DNA of 64,000 nucleotides from JBNJGB01 sp051747385. GTDB taxonomy: Bacteria > Myxococcota_A > UBA9042 > PHBI01 > JACKFB01. The notes under the pieces are model-generated. The model had not been told where the DNA came from and ran no database searches. It saw only the letters and a list, made by a program, of their open reading frames with translations. The stretch lies in the NCBI GenBank assembly GCA_051747385.1, contig JBNJGB010000035.1, positions 1 through 64,000 of the forward strand, given 5' to 3'. How positions within the stretch are numbered: the first letter of the stretch is position 1; the number at the start of each line of letters is the position of its first letter. This document shows, piece after piece, positions 1 through 8,174 of the stretch. A program made the translations under genes and the position numbers.

Positions 1-189
1 ATCGTCCATGGTGACGGACATTCCGTCTGGTCCGGGGTGTACGAGCCCATTCGAGTCCATCGCAATGTCGTGGTCCCGTCGGGGTCCCAAGGTCCGGCCC
101 GACGCTCCCGTCTTGGGATATCCGTCTTCGTCCGCCTTCATGGCTCGATACATCCGGCGGCTGTTCGTGGTCTCTTCTTCCGAACTCAC
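1..189 (-). CDS. Tse2-like ADP-ribosyltransferase toxin, N-terminal part
   Basis: The gene runs off the left edge; only 63 N-terminal residues are visible, starting at a GTG (187-189). After a charged start the protein reads GRTLG (31-35), an Asp pair D41/D45, and GMSV (56-59) inside a G-V-H-P-G context. That order resembles the N-terminus of Tse2-type toxins (family knowledge), which are secreted or TA-encoded ADP-ribosyltransferase-like proteins. A further in-frame ATG follows at residue 13. The neighbours downstream are toxin-antitoxin remnants, which fits. The family call rests on this short motif pattern, so it could also be an unrelated small protein. Confidence 0.45.
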   Translation of the reverse strand, partial: MSSEEETTNSRRMYRAMKADEDGYPKTGASGRTLGPRRDHDIAMDSNGLVHPGPDGMSVTMDD

Positions 190-198
190 GACAGCAAG

Positions 199-420
199 CT
201 AGCACGCATGCCGGAAGGGGGACAACGCACTGACACGCGCCGCGCATGGTCGCATGAGTGGTCTCTTGCGGTACGCGCACACAGGCAGGGCGCATTCCGG
301 CAGGTCCTCGACCTCCACCAGGAGTTCGACTCCCAGGCCGGCGCGCTGGGCCTCGTACCGCAGGTAGGCCTCTTCAATGTCGGCCTCCGCTGCTGGCTGG
401 AGCCGGCTGGTGAGCTTCAA
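199..420 (-). pseudogene. ParE/RelE-type toxin, C-terminally degraded
   Basis: The frame starts at a TTG that overlaps the TGA of the preceding antitoxin remnant, the usual coupling for these pairs. The first 36 residues match the ParE pattern: a KLT strand, PAAEADIEEAYLRYE, QRAGLG, then LLVEVE. After that the sequence becomes Cys/Arg-rich and none of the three frames restores the expected arginine-rich beta-hairpin, so the toxin half that contacts its target is lost. I read it as a dead ParE/RelE gene rather than a functional short variant. Confidence 0.55.
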
Positions 421-548
421 CGCCTGGAGCGGATCCGATCCCGCACGACGGACCACGGTGTGCTCTGGTCGTCGCGGGAGTCGATGGCCTCGAGGCGCCG
501 GTCCAGCTCGCGGCGTTGGGCGGCCGTCGGAACCGAGGCCCCCGACTC
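417..548 (-). pseudogene. Addiction-module antitoxin, C-terminal remnant
   Basis: The open stretch encodes AAQRRELDRRLEAIDS, then TPWSVVRDRIRSRR and a stop. This is the C-terminal signature of the small addiction-module antitoxin family (TIGR02574 / PF09720 type). The family has about 70-90 residues; here an upstream in-frame TAG and the lack of any ATG, GTG or TTG show that the N-terminal half is missing. Its stop overlaps the start of the ParE-like toxin remnant, so the two were one operon. Confidence 0.5.
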
Positions 549-591
549 CTACTCCTCCGCGACGCGGTCCGACGATTCCACGGACCCGTCC

Positions 592-1107
592 CTACTCCGC
601 GAGCATCTCGTCGGCCATGTGCTCCAGCGTCGCGACGAACTGCTCCAGCTCGGCGCGGGCCTGCTTCCAGGCGGCGGGGGCGTCCTCCAGGAGGGAGCTG
701 AGGAGCCCCACCTCGAGATCGAAGAGGTAGAGGTTCCGGAACCGGTGCCGGAACGCCAGGTATCGCTCGAGGAGCAGTGCCGTCTTCGTCGAGAGCACGG
801 CAGGGCGTACTCGAGGGACGTCGACGGTCATCGCGTCCAGGAGGTCCCGGTGCCACGACGCACCCTCGGGAACGCCGGTCGTCGCAGCGCCGATGCGCCG
901 GAGCACCTTCTCCACGCCGGTGTACAAGGTCTCCAGGAGGGCCGCCGAGGCGTACAGCGCAAGCCGCTGCTCGGTCTCCCCGTCAGCAGCGGCGCGGAGG
1001 GCGTCGCGGGCGTGAGCCAGCTCGTCGATGGTCCGGTCGATGCGCGTCAGCTCGGCGCGCGTCTCGGCAGCCACGACACGGAGCTTCACGGCGGACGTCT
1101 CACCCAT
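592..1107 (-). CDS. HepT-like HEPN ribonuclease toxin
   Basis: This 171-residue alpha-helical protein has the layout of HepT-like HEPN toxins: helical N-terminus, an LYTGVEKVLRRI helix (61-72), a WHRDLL stretch (85-90), then RPAVLS and the catalytic-type segment RHRFRNLY (120-127) with Arg and His in HEPN spacing. HEPN toxins cleave RNA or are AMPylated by their MNT partner. Its ATG lies inside the end of the MntA-like gene (ATGGGTGA overlap), so the pair is translationally coupled. I chose this ATG over one seven codons upstream because of that overlap. The gene looks intact. Confidence 0.8.
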   Translation of the reverse strand: MGETSAVKLRVVAAETRAELTRIDRTIDELAHARDALRAAADGETEQRLALYASAALLETLYTGVEKVLRRIGAATTGVPEGASWHRDLLDAMTVDVPRVRPAVLSTKTALLLERYLAFRHRFRNLYLFDLEVGLLSSLLEDAPAAWKQARAELEQFVATLEHMADEMLAE

Positions 1108-1480
1108 GGATGACGATCCCCTCGGCAAGGGCGCGCTTCAGCACCTCGGGACGCGCCCACTGCCGCGGCACCAGGTCCACCGTGACGTCACTGAGGACAC
1201 GGTCCACGACGACCGCCGCATCCAGGAAGTCCTCCGACGACAGGCCCTCGACGAGGAGGTCGACGTCGCTTCCCGGCCCTGCCTCGCCTCGGACCAGGCT
1301 GCCAAAGAGCACGACCCGTCGCACGCCGAAGCGCTCGGCCAACATCTGCGCGGCCTCTTCGACGCGACGTCGCACCTCGACCCGCCACGCCGCGGCGCGC
1401 TCCTGCTCCACCCGAGCGCGCTCCCTCCACCCGTCCACGTAGGACGAGAGGTCGCGTCCCGTGCTGGTGGTCCCGGCCAT
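1100..1480 (-). CDS. MntA-like minimal nucleotidyltransferase antitoxin
   Basis: A 126-residue protein with a long N-terminal helix and an MNT fold: VVLFGSLVRGE with the GS pair at 60-61, followed by SDVDLLVE with D72 and D74 as metal ligands. MntA antitoxins AMPylate the HEPN toxin on a tyrosine, which here would be the Tyr in the RNLY segment of the downstream protein. The gene is first in the operon and overlaps the toxin by 8 nt. The ATG at 1478-1480 is the best start; a longer reading to 1564 would add a Pro/Gly-rich stretch with no homology. Confidence 0.8.
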   Translation of the reverse strand: MAGTTSTGRDLSSYVDGWRERARVEQERAAAWRVEVRRRVEEAAQMLAERFGVRRVVLFGSLVRGEAGPGSDVDLLVEGLSSEDFLDAAVVVDRVLSDVTVDLVPRQWARPEVLKRALAEGIVIHG

Positions 1481-1627
1481 GGGGTGACCATCGGAGCGTC
1501 CACCAGGCGTGTCAAGGGACGGCTCCCTCGAATCCCGGAATCCCGGATGTGCCTGGAGCACCAAACAGGACCGCTCCCGTTGGGCTAGCGGCGATCTCCG
1601 GCGCCTCGGCCTTCCGGGACCGCTGCG

Positions 1628-1645
1628 CCATGCCTGATGGCATGG
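1628..1645. repeat. Short perfect hairpin in intergenic DNA
   Basis: CCATGCC and GGCATGG form a 7-bp perfect stem around a TGAT loop. It lies in the gap between the MntA gene and the HigA fragment, where I see no coding signal. There is no T-tract, so it is a poor intrinsic terminator. Confidence 0.4.
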
Positions 1646-1775
1646 CTCGGGACCCGGAATCGGCGCTCCGCGCCTGGCCGATCCACTCGGAGATCGCTCG
1701 CAGACCCGCGGTCCGCGGTCCCGTTCGGCGCTCTGGCGCTCTCCCGGATCGGTCGTCCGCGCCCGCCGCAGGTGC

Positions 1776-2087
1776 TCACGCTGCTTCGTGCGGGCCTTCC
1801 CGAAGCAGGACGTCCGCGGGTGTGCCGAGCGCTCGGTGAAGACGCCGGATCATGGCGAGGCTGAGGGGGCGCTGGCGGTTGAGCACCTCGGAGACGCGTC
1901 CGCGGCCGCCGATGTACACCGCGAGGTCCTTGCGGCTGAGTCCTTCCTGCTCCATGCGGAAGAGGATGCCGTCGATGGGGTCGGGCAGGACGTTGGCGTG
2001 GTGATGTTCCTCGTAGTCGTCGATGCACGCCGCTGAGCAAGACGCCGCTGGCGGAGATAGTCCGGCAGCCAGGCGTGAGCAGGTGCT
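1776..2087 (-). pseudogene. HigA-like XRE antitoxin, C-terminal fragment
   Basis: From about 1990 downwards the frame reads DPIDGILFRMEQEGLSRKDL, then YIGGRGRVSEVLN, then RPLSLAMIRRLHRALG and PADVLL. This is the HTH_XRE half of HigA antitoxins that carry an acidic N-terminal domain. The upstream part has no start codon before the internal ATG (1953-1955), an in-frame TAG lies just beyond 2087, and the expected N-terminal 50-60 residues are absent. A 60-residue protein from the internal ATG is possible, but the missing half argues for a fragment. Confidence 0.6.
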
Positions 2088-2286
2088 CTACTGACGCCGG
2101 CCGGGTTGAGCGCAGGCTATCGCGACTTCCCGCCCACCAGGGTCTCCCCGATGTGGCGACATCCCACGATCCGGGGGCCGGGGCGTGCCAGGAGGCGCGT
2201 CGGGCCTCGCCGCGGCGGCCTGGAACGGCGTCTGCAAGGCGCACGCGCGGCGTCTCCACGGAGGAGGCGGCGGAAGGGAGCGAGAC

Positions 2287-3285
2287 ATGAGACGAATCGT
2301 GCGCACTGCCATCGCCCTGATGATCGCCACCTACGGCCTCGCGGCGGCGTCGGACGCCGGCGCCGTGACCGTCTACGACGACGAGGAGGCGACCGTCGAC
2401 CTCCTGTCCTGGTTCGCCGGCGGATACCTCTTCGAGAAGGCCCCCGATGAGCACGCGGAGGAGGAGTACGACCCGTACCTGGCCATGGCCCGCCTCGGCG
2501 CGACGGCGCGCTACGAGGGGATCGGCAGCCTCCACCTGGAGCTGGGCGCCGCGAGCGGCACCACGGTGCTCCTGGACGCGGTCGGCACCGTGCAGCCCTG
2601 GGAGGTCTTCGCGCTGCGCGCCGGCCGCTTCAAGACGCCGACCTCCGCGGAGTTCCTGGAGCACCGCTCCGAGATCCCCTTCGTGCACCGGGCGCCTCTC
2701 GTGGACCTCACGCACCGGCGGAAGGTCGGCGTCGAAGCCCTGGTCTCACCCCACCTCGGGCCCGTGCACACCCGGGTGCAGGTGGGCCTGTTCCACCTGC
2801 CGACCGACTTCGCGCTCCCCCACGGAGGCACGCTCTTCAGCGCGCGGGTGCTCGCGGAGGTGGCCCACGGCGTGGAGGTGCACGTGGCCTACGCCGACCG
2901 GGTGGATGGCGAGCTGGCCGACGACGCGCCGCACGACGATCCCTCGGTGGTCGACGGGAAGCTGGACGTGGCCCTGGTGGCCCACACGGAGACCTTGCGC
3001 CTGCACGCCGAGGGCCTGGTGGCCCTGGACACGCCCGGCGACGAGACCCCGTATGGCCTGACGTTCTACGCGGGCCTGAAGCTGGGGGAGGGGCCCCTGG
3101 TCTGGGAGCCGATCGTCGGCTACGACCTCCTGCGCATCCACGGCGAGACCGAGCACTGCATCACCGCGGGCCTGAACCTCTTCCGCCTGGGCGAGCGCGC
3201 CATGGCGCGCATCGACTACGCCCTGGAGATCGTCGAAGAGGAGGTCGGCCACATCGCCGCCGTGGAGCTGCAGATCGGCCTGTAA
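2287..3285 (+). CDS. Porin-like outer-membrane beta-barrel protein
   Basis: 332 residues. The ATG is preceded by AAGGGAG. A signal peptide (residues 1-24, ending ASDAGA) is followed by alternating amphipathic strands, many ending in aromatic residues. The stretch VFALRAGRFKTPTSAEFLEHRSE resembles the plug/L3 region of phosphate-selective porin O/P-type proteins, where a short motif containing GxFKxP is typical. The protein ends in QIGL rather than a terminal aromatic residue. It is likely an outer-membrane channel; the substrate cannot be read from the sequence. It stands alone on its strand. Confidence 0.6.
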   Translation: MRRIVRTAIALMIATYGLAAASDAGAVTVYDDEEATVDLLSWFAGGYLFEKAPDEHAEEEYDPYLAMARLGATARYEGIGSLHLELGAASGTTVLLDAVGTVQPWEVFALRAGRFKTPTSAEFLEHRSEIPFVHRAPLVDLTHRRKVGVEALVSPHLGPVHTRVQVGLFHLPTDFALPHGGTLFSARVLAEVAHGVEVHVAYADRVDGELADDAPHDDPSVVDGKLDVALVAHTETLRLHAEGLVALDTPGDETPYGLTFYAGLKLGEGPLVWEPIVGYDLLRIHGETEHCITAGLNLFRLGERAMARIDYALEIVEEEVGHIAAVELQIGL

Positions 3286-3292
3286 CCACTCC

Positions 3293-3311
3293 GGCCCGCG
3301 GGACCCGGGCC
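3293..3311. terminator. Possible hairpin terminator after the porin-like gene
   Basis: GGCCCG and CGGGCC pair around a 7-nt loop, 8 bases after the TAA of the porin-like gene. There is no T-run, so the call rests on position and stem alone. Confidence 0.3.
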
Positions 3312-3392
3312 ATACCCATGGGTGGATCGTGTGCTGCCCGGGCGCTCCGCTGTCGGCCTCCCCGTCATGCGCTACGCTGGAATGGGAGGTCG

Positions 3393-3677
3393 ATGCGCGT
3401 GAACCCGAACCCCCGAGAGCTCTCGCATGGACGGCAGCGGCGCTGCCTGATCTGCGTGCTCCGGGGGAGCCTCCTGAGCGATCGCTGCGTGCTCCTCCGC
3501 GATCTGCGGGATCACCTGGGGCCGGACGCCCCCTGCGCCTACCGCGAGACGGTGCTCTCGGACCTGCGCAAGATCGTCTACGGCTCGGACCTGCCGCTGA
3601 CGTACGACCCGGACGTCTACGCCGACATCTCGCGCGGCGCCGCGCTGGCGGCCCTCGAGGCGTCGCTCAGCGGCTGA
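3393..3677 (+). CDS. Small conserved-looking protein with a CxxC motif
   Basis: 94 residues, ATG preceded by GGGAGG. I do not recognise the family. The N-terminus is basic (RELSHGRQRR) and leads into CLICVLRG, a CxxC pair that could bind metal or form a disulfide. The rest is charged and probably helical, with no membrane segment or signal peptide. Its 3' end overlaps the convergent MBL gene by 11 bases. The Shine-Dalgarno and codon pattern support a real gene. Confidence 0.5.
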   Translation: MRVNPNPRELSHGRQRRCLICVLRGSLLSDRCVLLRDLRDHLGPDAPCAYRETVLSDLRKIVYGSDLPLTYDPDVYADISRGAALAALEASLSG

Positions 3678-4530
3678 GGTTCCGCACCTGGCTGACGGGA
3701 TCCTCCGCGCGGAAGCGTCCGCGCTCGTTCTGGCCCACGCGGGACATGGCCACCTCGGGGTCGTGGGTGTAGAAGAGGCGGCCGCGGCGCTCGACCAGGT
3801 CCTCGAGCAGGGCGGCCTTCTCGTCCACCAGGTGTTCGGGGTAGCGATCGTAGCCCATGGTGATGGGCAGGTGGACCCACGGCGTGCCCGGGACGAGGTC
3901 GCCGGCGAAGACCACGGGGCCGTCCGGCATGGCGACCTCCGTGAGCATGAGACCCGGCGTGTGGCCGTCGCTGTAGTGGAAGCGGTAGCCGTCCCCCAGC
4001 AGGTCGCAGCGATCCTCCTCGACGATCTCCAGGCGGCCGCTCGCCTCCAGCAGGGGCGGCAGCCGTGAGATGAAGGACGCCCTGTCCCGGGGGTGGGGAG
4101 CGCGCGCCCGAGCCCAGGCCTCGCGACCCACGACGTAGCGGGCGTTCGGGAAGAGCAGCGAGGGCTCCACGCCCTCCTCCCACGGGGTCAGGAGGCCGCC
4201 GGCGTGGTCGAAGTGGAGGTGCGAGAGGACGACCGCGTCGACGTCCTCGTGGGACACCCCCTCGGCGCTCAGCGACTCGAGGAGGACGTGGTGATCCTCC
4301 ACCACGCCGTATCGATCGCGCATCTTCGGGTCGAAGAACGCGCCGATGCCCGTCTCGAACAGCAGCAGGCGATCGTCGTCCCGCACCAGCATGGCCCGGC
4401 ACGCGAGCGGGATCCGGTTGGCGTCGTCCGGCTGCGTCCAGCGCGACCACACCGCCCTGGGCGCGTGGCCGAACATGGCTCCGCCGTCGAGGCGCTGGGA
4501 GTTGCCGAGGACCGAGGTGATGCTGCGCAT
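3667..4530 (-). CDS. MBL-fold metallo-hydrolase
   Basis: 287 residues, ATG preceded by AGGAGG. The HLHFDH signature of the metallo-beta-lactamase fold sits near residue 118. Further ligands follow the family order: HTPG around residue 205, AGD at the bridging aspartate, and a late Asp-His in FYTHDPEVAMS. The N-terminal segment (RAMLVRDDDRLLLFETG) is typical of cytosolic MBL hydrolases related to lactonases and glyoxalase-II-like enzymes. No signal peptide is seen. The substrate cannot be assigned from sequence. It is transcribed in the same direction as the EEP gene 47 bp upstream. Confidence 0.85.
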   Translation of the reverse strand: MRSITSVLGNSQRLDGGAMFGHAPRAVWSRWTQPDDANRIPLACRAMLVRDDDRLLLFETGIGAFFDPKMRDRYGVVEDHHVLLESLSAEGVSHEDVDAVVLSHLHFDHAGGLLTPWEEGVEPSLLFPNARYVVGREAWARARAPHPRDRASFISRLPPLLEASGRLEIVEEDRCDLLGDGYRFHYSDGHTPGLMLTEVAMPDGPVVFAGDLVPGTPWVHLPITMGYDRYPEHLVDEKAALLEDLVERRGRLFYTHDPEVAMSRVGQNERGRFRAEDPVSQVRNLSR

Positions 4531-4577
4531 GGCGGCCTCCTGCGTCGGTGGCGCCGCCATCCTACACCCTGGCGTGC

Positions 4578-5567
4578 CTACTTCACGGACCAACCGATCC
4601 GCGCCGAGATGGCGGGGTGGTCGGACAGGGGCGCGCCGTCCTCGTCGAAGAAGGCGTCCTCGTTGCGCCAGTCCAGGACCTCGAGGGCGAGGTCGTCCCC
4701 GTCGCGCACCAGGACCCGATCGATGTGGTTCGGCTCCGGGCACGCCACCGCGGCGCAGGAGTCCGTGAGATCCCCGCCGTTCATCAGCGCCGTCAGCGTC
4801 TCCAGGTCGGGCGGTTCGTCGGCGTGGAGGTTGAGGTCGCCGAGCAGCACGACCGCGCGGCCCGCCGACCACGTGGACAGGGAGTCGATGATCTGCGCCA
4901 CCTGGGTCGCCCGCGCCGCCTCGTCGCCCTCGCTGCCGCCGGCGTCGAGGTGCGTGTTGTAGACGTCCAGGGTGGCGCCCTCGTGGTCGGACAGCCGGAG
5001 GCGGACGCGCTGGAAGCCCTTGGACGCGAGGCAGTCGCTGGCGTGCTCGAAGCGCCCGTGGCACGTCTCGTAGTGCACGGCGTCCACGTCCGCCGGCTCG
5101 TGCTCGGCCAGGATGGTCAGCCCCGAGCCGAATACGCGCCTGTCCTCGACCAGGTCCGAGAACCACACCCGGAACAGGTGCGGGCTCGCCTCCAGGATCA
5201 CCTCGTGGGCCTCGGCCATGAAGTCCTCCTGGAGGCCCACCAGGTCGAACGCGCCGAGCAGGGGGGCGATGTCGGTCATCTGGGCCACGGGGTCGACCTT
5301 CGAGATCGCCTCCGGGAGTCCATGGACGTTGTAGGTGAGCGCCGCGAGCTCGCCGTCGGTCGGCCCGGTCGGCCCGGGATCCGGGGCCGTGTCCTCGACG
5401 ACGTCCGGGGCCCGCACGTCGCCCCCGTGGCCGGCGTCGGTCGTCACGTCCGGGGTCTCCGTCTCGGCTGCGCCCTCGGCGCCGCCGTCGTCGCAGCCGG
5501 CCGGGATCAGCATCATCCACGCCATCACGGCCCACACGAGCGCGGTCGTCTGCCAGGTTCGGCTCAC
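4578..5567 (-). CDS. Endonuclease/exonuclease/phosphatase-family lipoprotein
   Basis: The GTG at 5565-5567 is taken as start because GGAGGTGACC precedes it; an ATG eight codons further upstream has no such site. A hydrophobic segment ends in IPAGC, a lipobox, followed by an Asp/Glu/Thr/Pro-rich linker of about 50 residues. The catalytic domain then shows the DNase I-like order NVHGLP, GLQED, YNTHLDA, LLGDLN, NHIDRVLV and LSDHPAI, with the catalytic His, Asp and Asn all present. Such secreted enzymes cleave phosphodiesters in nucleic acids or sphingomyelin. I infer a lipid-anchored envelope phosphodiesterase; the substrate is open. Confidence 0.8.
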   Translation of the reverse strand: MSRTWQTTALVWAVMAWMMLIPAGCDDGGAEGAAETETPDVTTDAGHGGDVRAPDVVEDTAPDPGPTGPTDGELAALTYNVHGLPEAISKVDPVAQMTDIAPLLGAFDLVGLQEDFMAEAHEVILEASPHLFRVWFSDLVEDRRVFGSGLTILAEHEPADVDAVHYETCHGRFEHASDCLASKGFQRVRLRLSDHEGATLDVYNTHLDAGGSEGDEAARATQVAQIIDSLSTWSAGRAVVLLGDLNLHADEPPDLETLTALMNGGDLTDSCAAVACPEPNHIDRVLVRDGDDLALEVLDWRNEDAFFDEDGAPLSDHPAISARIGWSVK

Positions 5568-5667
5568 GGTCACCTCCCTCTCCGGCGCCATGGATACCAG
5601 CGCGGTCCGCTCGATGGGAGGAAGCGGAGCGCTGTTCCGGTGACCGGGGCGGTGACCGGGGGGCGTG

Positions 5668-6639
5668 TCAGGCGCGTCCGCGGGCTCGCAGCCACGCGCG
5701 CCGCTCCGCGTAGGCCGCGTCCTCGACCCAGAGGCGCCGGGCGGCCATGCGCATGAACGGTCGGAAGAGCGGGGCCAGGCGCGCCGCCGTGTCGAAGCCC
5801 GCGCGATCCGAGGTGGCGAGGGTGGCCTCCAGGATGGCGGTCCGGCCGGCGCCGAGGGGCGTGGCGTGGGTCTCGACGACGGAGCCGACGCCGTCCCCAG
5901 CCTCGATGGTCATGACGATGGTCCGCGGCTCCGGGCAGTGGAAGGCGGCGTCGACCTCGATGCAGAGGGGGCCCGCGATCCGGAACGTCACCCGGAGCCG
6001 GAGGACGTCGTCCTCGGCGTCGAAGACGACCAGGTCCTGGAACGTGTGCGGGTGATAGTGGGCGCCGTGCCACGGGTCGAGGCGGTTCGCGATGACGTCT
6101 TCGGGGGCGCAGGCGGCCTCCATGCGGATCACCGAGTCGATGAAGCGCCGGGGTCGCGTCGGCAGGATCGGCGCGTCGGTGGGCTCCTGGTCGCTCTCGT
6201 CCAGGCGGACCCAGGCGAGCACGCCGTCGTCGTGGGTCGGTAGGTGGCGCCACGCGTCCCCGTGGCCCCTGGAACCCAGGGGCAGCCCGTGCCACGGACA
6301 GACCACGGCGTCGCCGCGCACGCAGGCCCCGGCCAGCGAGGCGCCCAGGTGGGGGCAGGCCTCCGGGGCGGCCAGGAGGCGCCCGAGTCCGCGCCACAGC
6401 ACGAGCCTCCGCCCCGCCAGGTCGTAGGCCCGGGGCACGCCGTCGATCCGATGCGACGCGTCCACCGCGTACCAGCCGCCCGTGGGGCGGGCCAGCGCGC
6501 GCTGCAGGGCCCGGTCGATGCGCTCCGGATCCGCCTGGACCCAGTCCGGACCGCGCAGGGCCGGGCGAATGGGCTCCGGGGGCCGGCGCCCGATGTACAG
6601 GCGCCGACCGGACAGCGCGGCCTGCAGGCGTCGGATCAT
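5668..6639 (-). CDS. Rieske [2Fe-2S] oxygenase-like protein of the carotenoid operon (DUF5914 type)
   Basis: 323 residues. The Rieske ligands are visible as CPHLGAS and, about 16 residues later, CPWHG. A catalytic-type histidine cluster follows in RLDPWHGAHYHPH, which could hold mononuclear iron. Actinobacterial isorenieratene clusters commonly carry a similar Rieske/DUF5914 gene beside crtU (family knowledge), but its reaction is not established. Here it is last in the operon and its ATG overlaps the crtU stop (ATGA). It is a candidate for tailoring or redox support of carotenoid end groups. Confidence 0.8.
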   Translation of the reverse strand: MIRRLQAALSGRRLYIGRRPPEPIRPALRGPDWVQADPERIDRALQRALARPTGGWYAVDASHRIDGVPRAYDLAGRRLVLWRGLGRLLAAPEACPHLGASLAGACVRGDAVVCPWHGLPLGSRGHGDAWRHLPTHDDGVLAWVRLDESDQEPTDAPILPTRPRRFIDSVIRMEAACAPEDVIANRLDPWHGAHYHPHTFQDLVVFDAEDDVLRLRVTFRIAGPLCIEVDAAFHCPEPRTIVMTIEAGDGVGSVVETHATPLGAGRTAILEATLATSDRAGFDTAARLAPLFRPFMRMAARRLWVEDAAYAERRAWLRARGRA

Positions 6640-8174
6640 GGCGTCCTCACGGGTCCGAGGCGGGGGAGAGGCAGGCGCGGGGCGAGGATCCCTCGGCGGG
6701 GGACGGTCTCCACGGGCTCGCCCCGGACGCCCCAGCGCGCCAGGAGGTGGTTGGCGGCCAGCAGACCGGAGGCCACGGCGCCCTCCATCAGGGCCGCCGG
6801 GATCGGCAGCCGCACGAAGTCGCCGGCAAGCACCAGGCCGTCGTGCGGCGCCTCCACGCCGGGGCGGCGCCGCCAGGTGCCCCTCTCGAAGCCCGGGCAG
6901 TCCCGGCGCAGCAGGAAGCGCTCCTCCTCGACCCGGGCGCCGCGGAGCTCCGGACAGGCGTCGACGAAGTTCCGCCACAGGTCGGCGCGGACGGCCTGCT
7001 CGTCCAGGTCCTCGGGGATCGCGTAGCCGTGAAGCTCCACGACCGCGCCTCCCGTGCGGGCGGCCCACGCGGCGCTCTCGTCCTGGATGCGGTGGTAGAG
7101 GGAGATGTTGTCCAGCAGGCCCATCCCCGCCGTGCCGGCGAAGGGCTGCCGGTCGGGTCGCGCGTCCCGGTCGAGCCAGAGCCTCCACACGGCGAAGGGC
7201 AGGGTGGTGGTCAGGTCGGACACGTCCCGGCGCCAGCGCGGATCGCCCAGGTCCGGGGAGGCGTCCACCAGCGCGCGCAGGGCCGGCACCGTCACGGCCA
7301 GGGCGACGCCGTCGCAGGTCGCCGCCTCGCCTCCGTCGACGCGCACCCGCCACCGCTCGCCGTCGCGCTCCACGCGCCGCGCCGCCGCGCCGAGGCGCAC
7401 GTCCACGCCCAGGGACTCCAGGTGGCGCCGCATCGGCTCCCACAGCCCGGTGGAGAACGGCCGGTCCAGGACGTCGAAGACCAGGCCCTCCGGGTTGCCC
7501 GTGAAGTAGAAGTGGAACATCCGCAGCATCTCGGCCGCGGACATGGTCTCCTCCGGGTTGAAGAAGGAGTGGGCGAACACCTCGAAGAGCATCTGGCGCG
7601 CGCGCCGGGGGAAGCGGATGGCGTCCAGCCAGTCCTTCGCCGACACCTCCTCCCAGCGGGCGTGGGTCCGGTCCGCCTCGTACCGGAGCATCTCGAGCGC
7701 CGGCCAGGGGTCCACGCGGATCAGGTCCCGGAGGCCCAGGCTGGGCGTGCGCCGGACCAGCGCGAGGACGTTCCAAGGCGTCGCTCCCGGCAGGCCCGCG
7801 AAGGACTCGGAGCGCCCGCCCGGGCCGAGGAGGGGATAGTCCTCCAGGGGGCGCAGGCGCTCCAGGTCGGGATCCACGCGCCGCAGGAACGCGCGCAGGT
7901 TGTAGTACTGCCGGAAGAAGGCGTGGAAGCCCCGCTCCATCTGGAAGGGCTCGCCGCCGCCGAGGCGATCGGTCCAGCCGGACACCCGGCCGCCGAGGAC
8001 CTCCTCGCGCTCCAGCAGGGTCACGGAGACACCGCGCTCGGCCAGGACCGCCGCCGCTGCGCACCCGGCGAGGCCGCCGCCCACCACGACGACGTCGCGT
8101 CGCTCGCCGACCCGGGGCCGTCCGGGCGGGGGCTCCAGGGTCTCGCGTCGGGTCCCGTGCGCCAGGGACTTCAT
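6636..8174 (-). CDS. crtU: Carotenoid desaturase/methyltransferase CrtU-like (aromatic ring formation)
   Basis: 512 residues. An N-terminal FAD-binding motif VVVGGGLAGCAAAAVLAERG is followed by the CrtU-typical segments GFHAFFRQYYNLR, LRPLEDYPLL, FEVFAHSFF and a C-terminal LVLAGDFVRLP with GAVASGLLAANHLL. CrtU converts beta-ionone rings to aromatic phi-rings, giving isorenieratene. A generic desaturase (CrtI, CrtN) is less likely because of the FFRQYYN stretch. Both ends overlap neighbouring genes by ATGA, so it is co-translated with the methyltransferase and the Rieske protein. Confidence 0.85.
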   Translation of the reverse strand: MKSLAHGTRRETLEPPPGRPRVGERRDVVVVGGGLAGCAAAAVLAERGVSVTLLEREEVLGGRVSGWTDRLGGGEPFQMERGFHAFFRQYYNLRAFLRRVDPDLERLRPLEDYPLLGPGGRSESFAGLPGATPWNVLALVRRTPSLGLRDLIRVDPWPALEMLRYEADRTHARWEEVSAKDWLDAIRFPRRARQMLFEVFAHSFFNPEETMSAAEMLRMFHFYFTGNPEGLVFDVLDRPFSTGLWEPMRRHLESLGVDVRLGAAARRVERDGERWRVRVDGGEAATCDGVALAVTVPALRALVDASPDLGDPRWRRDVSDLTTTLPFAVWRLWLDRDARPDRQPFAGTAGMGLLDNISLYHRIQDESAAWAARTGGAVVELHGYAIPEDLDEQAVRADLWRNFVDACPELRGARVEEERFLLRRDCPGFERGTWRRRPGVEAPHDGLVLAGDFVRLPIPAALMEGAVASGLLAANHLLARWGVRGEPVETVPRRGILAPRLPLPRLGPVRTP

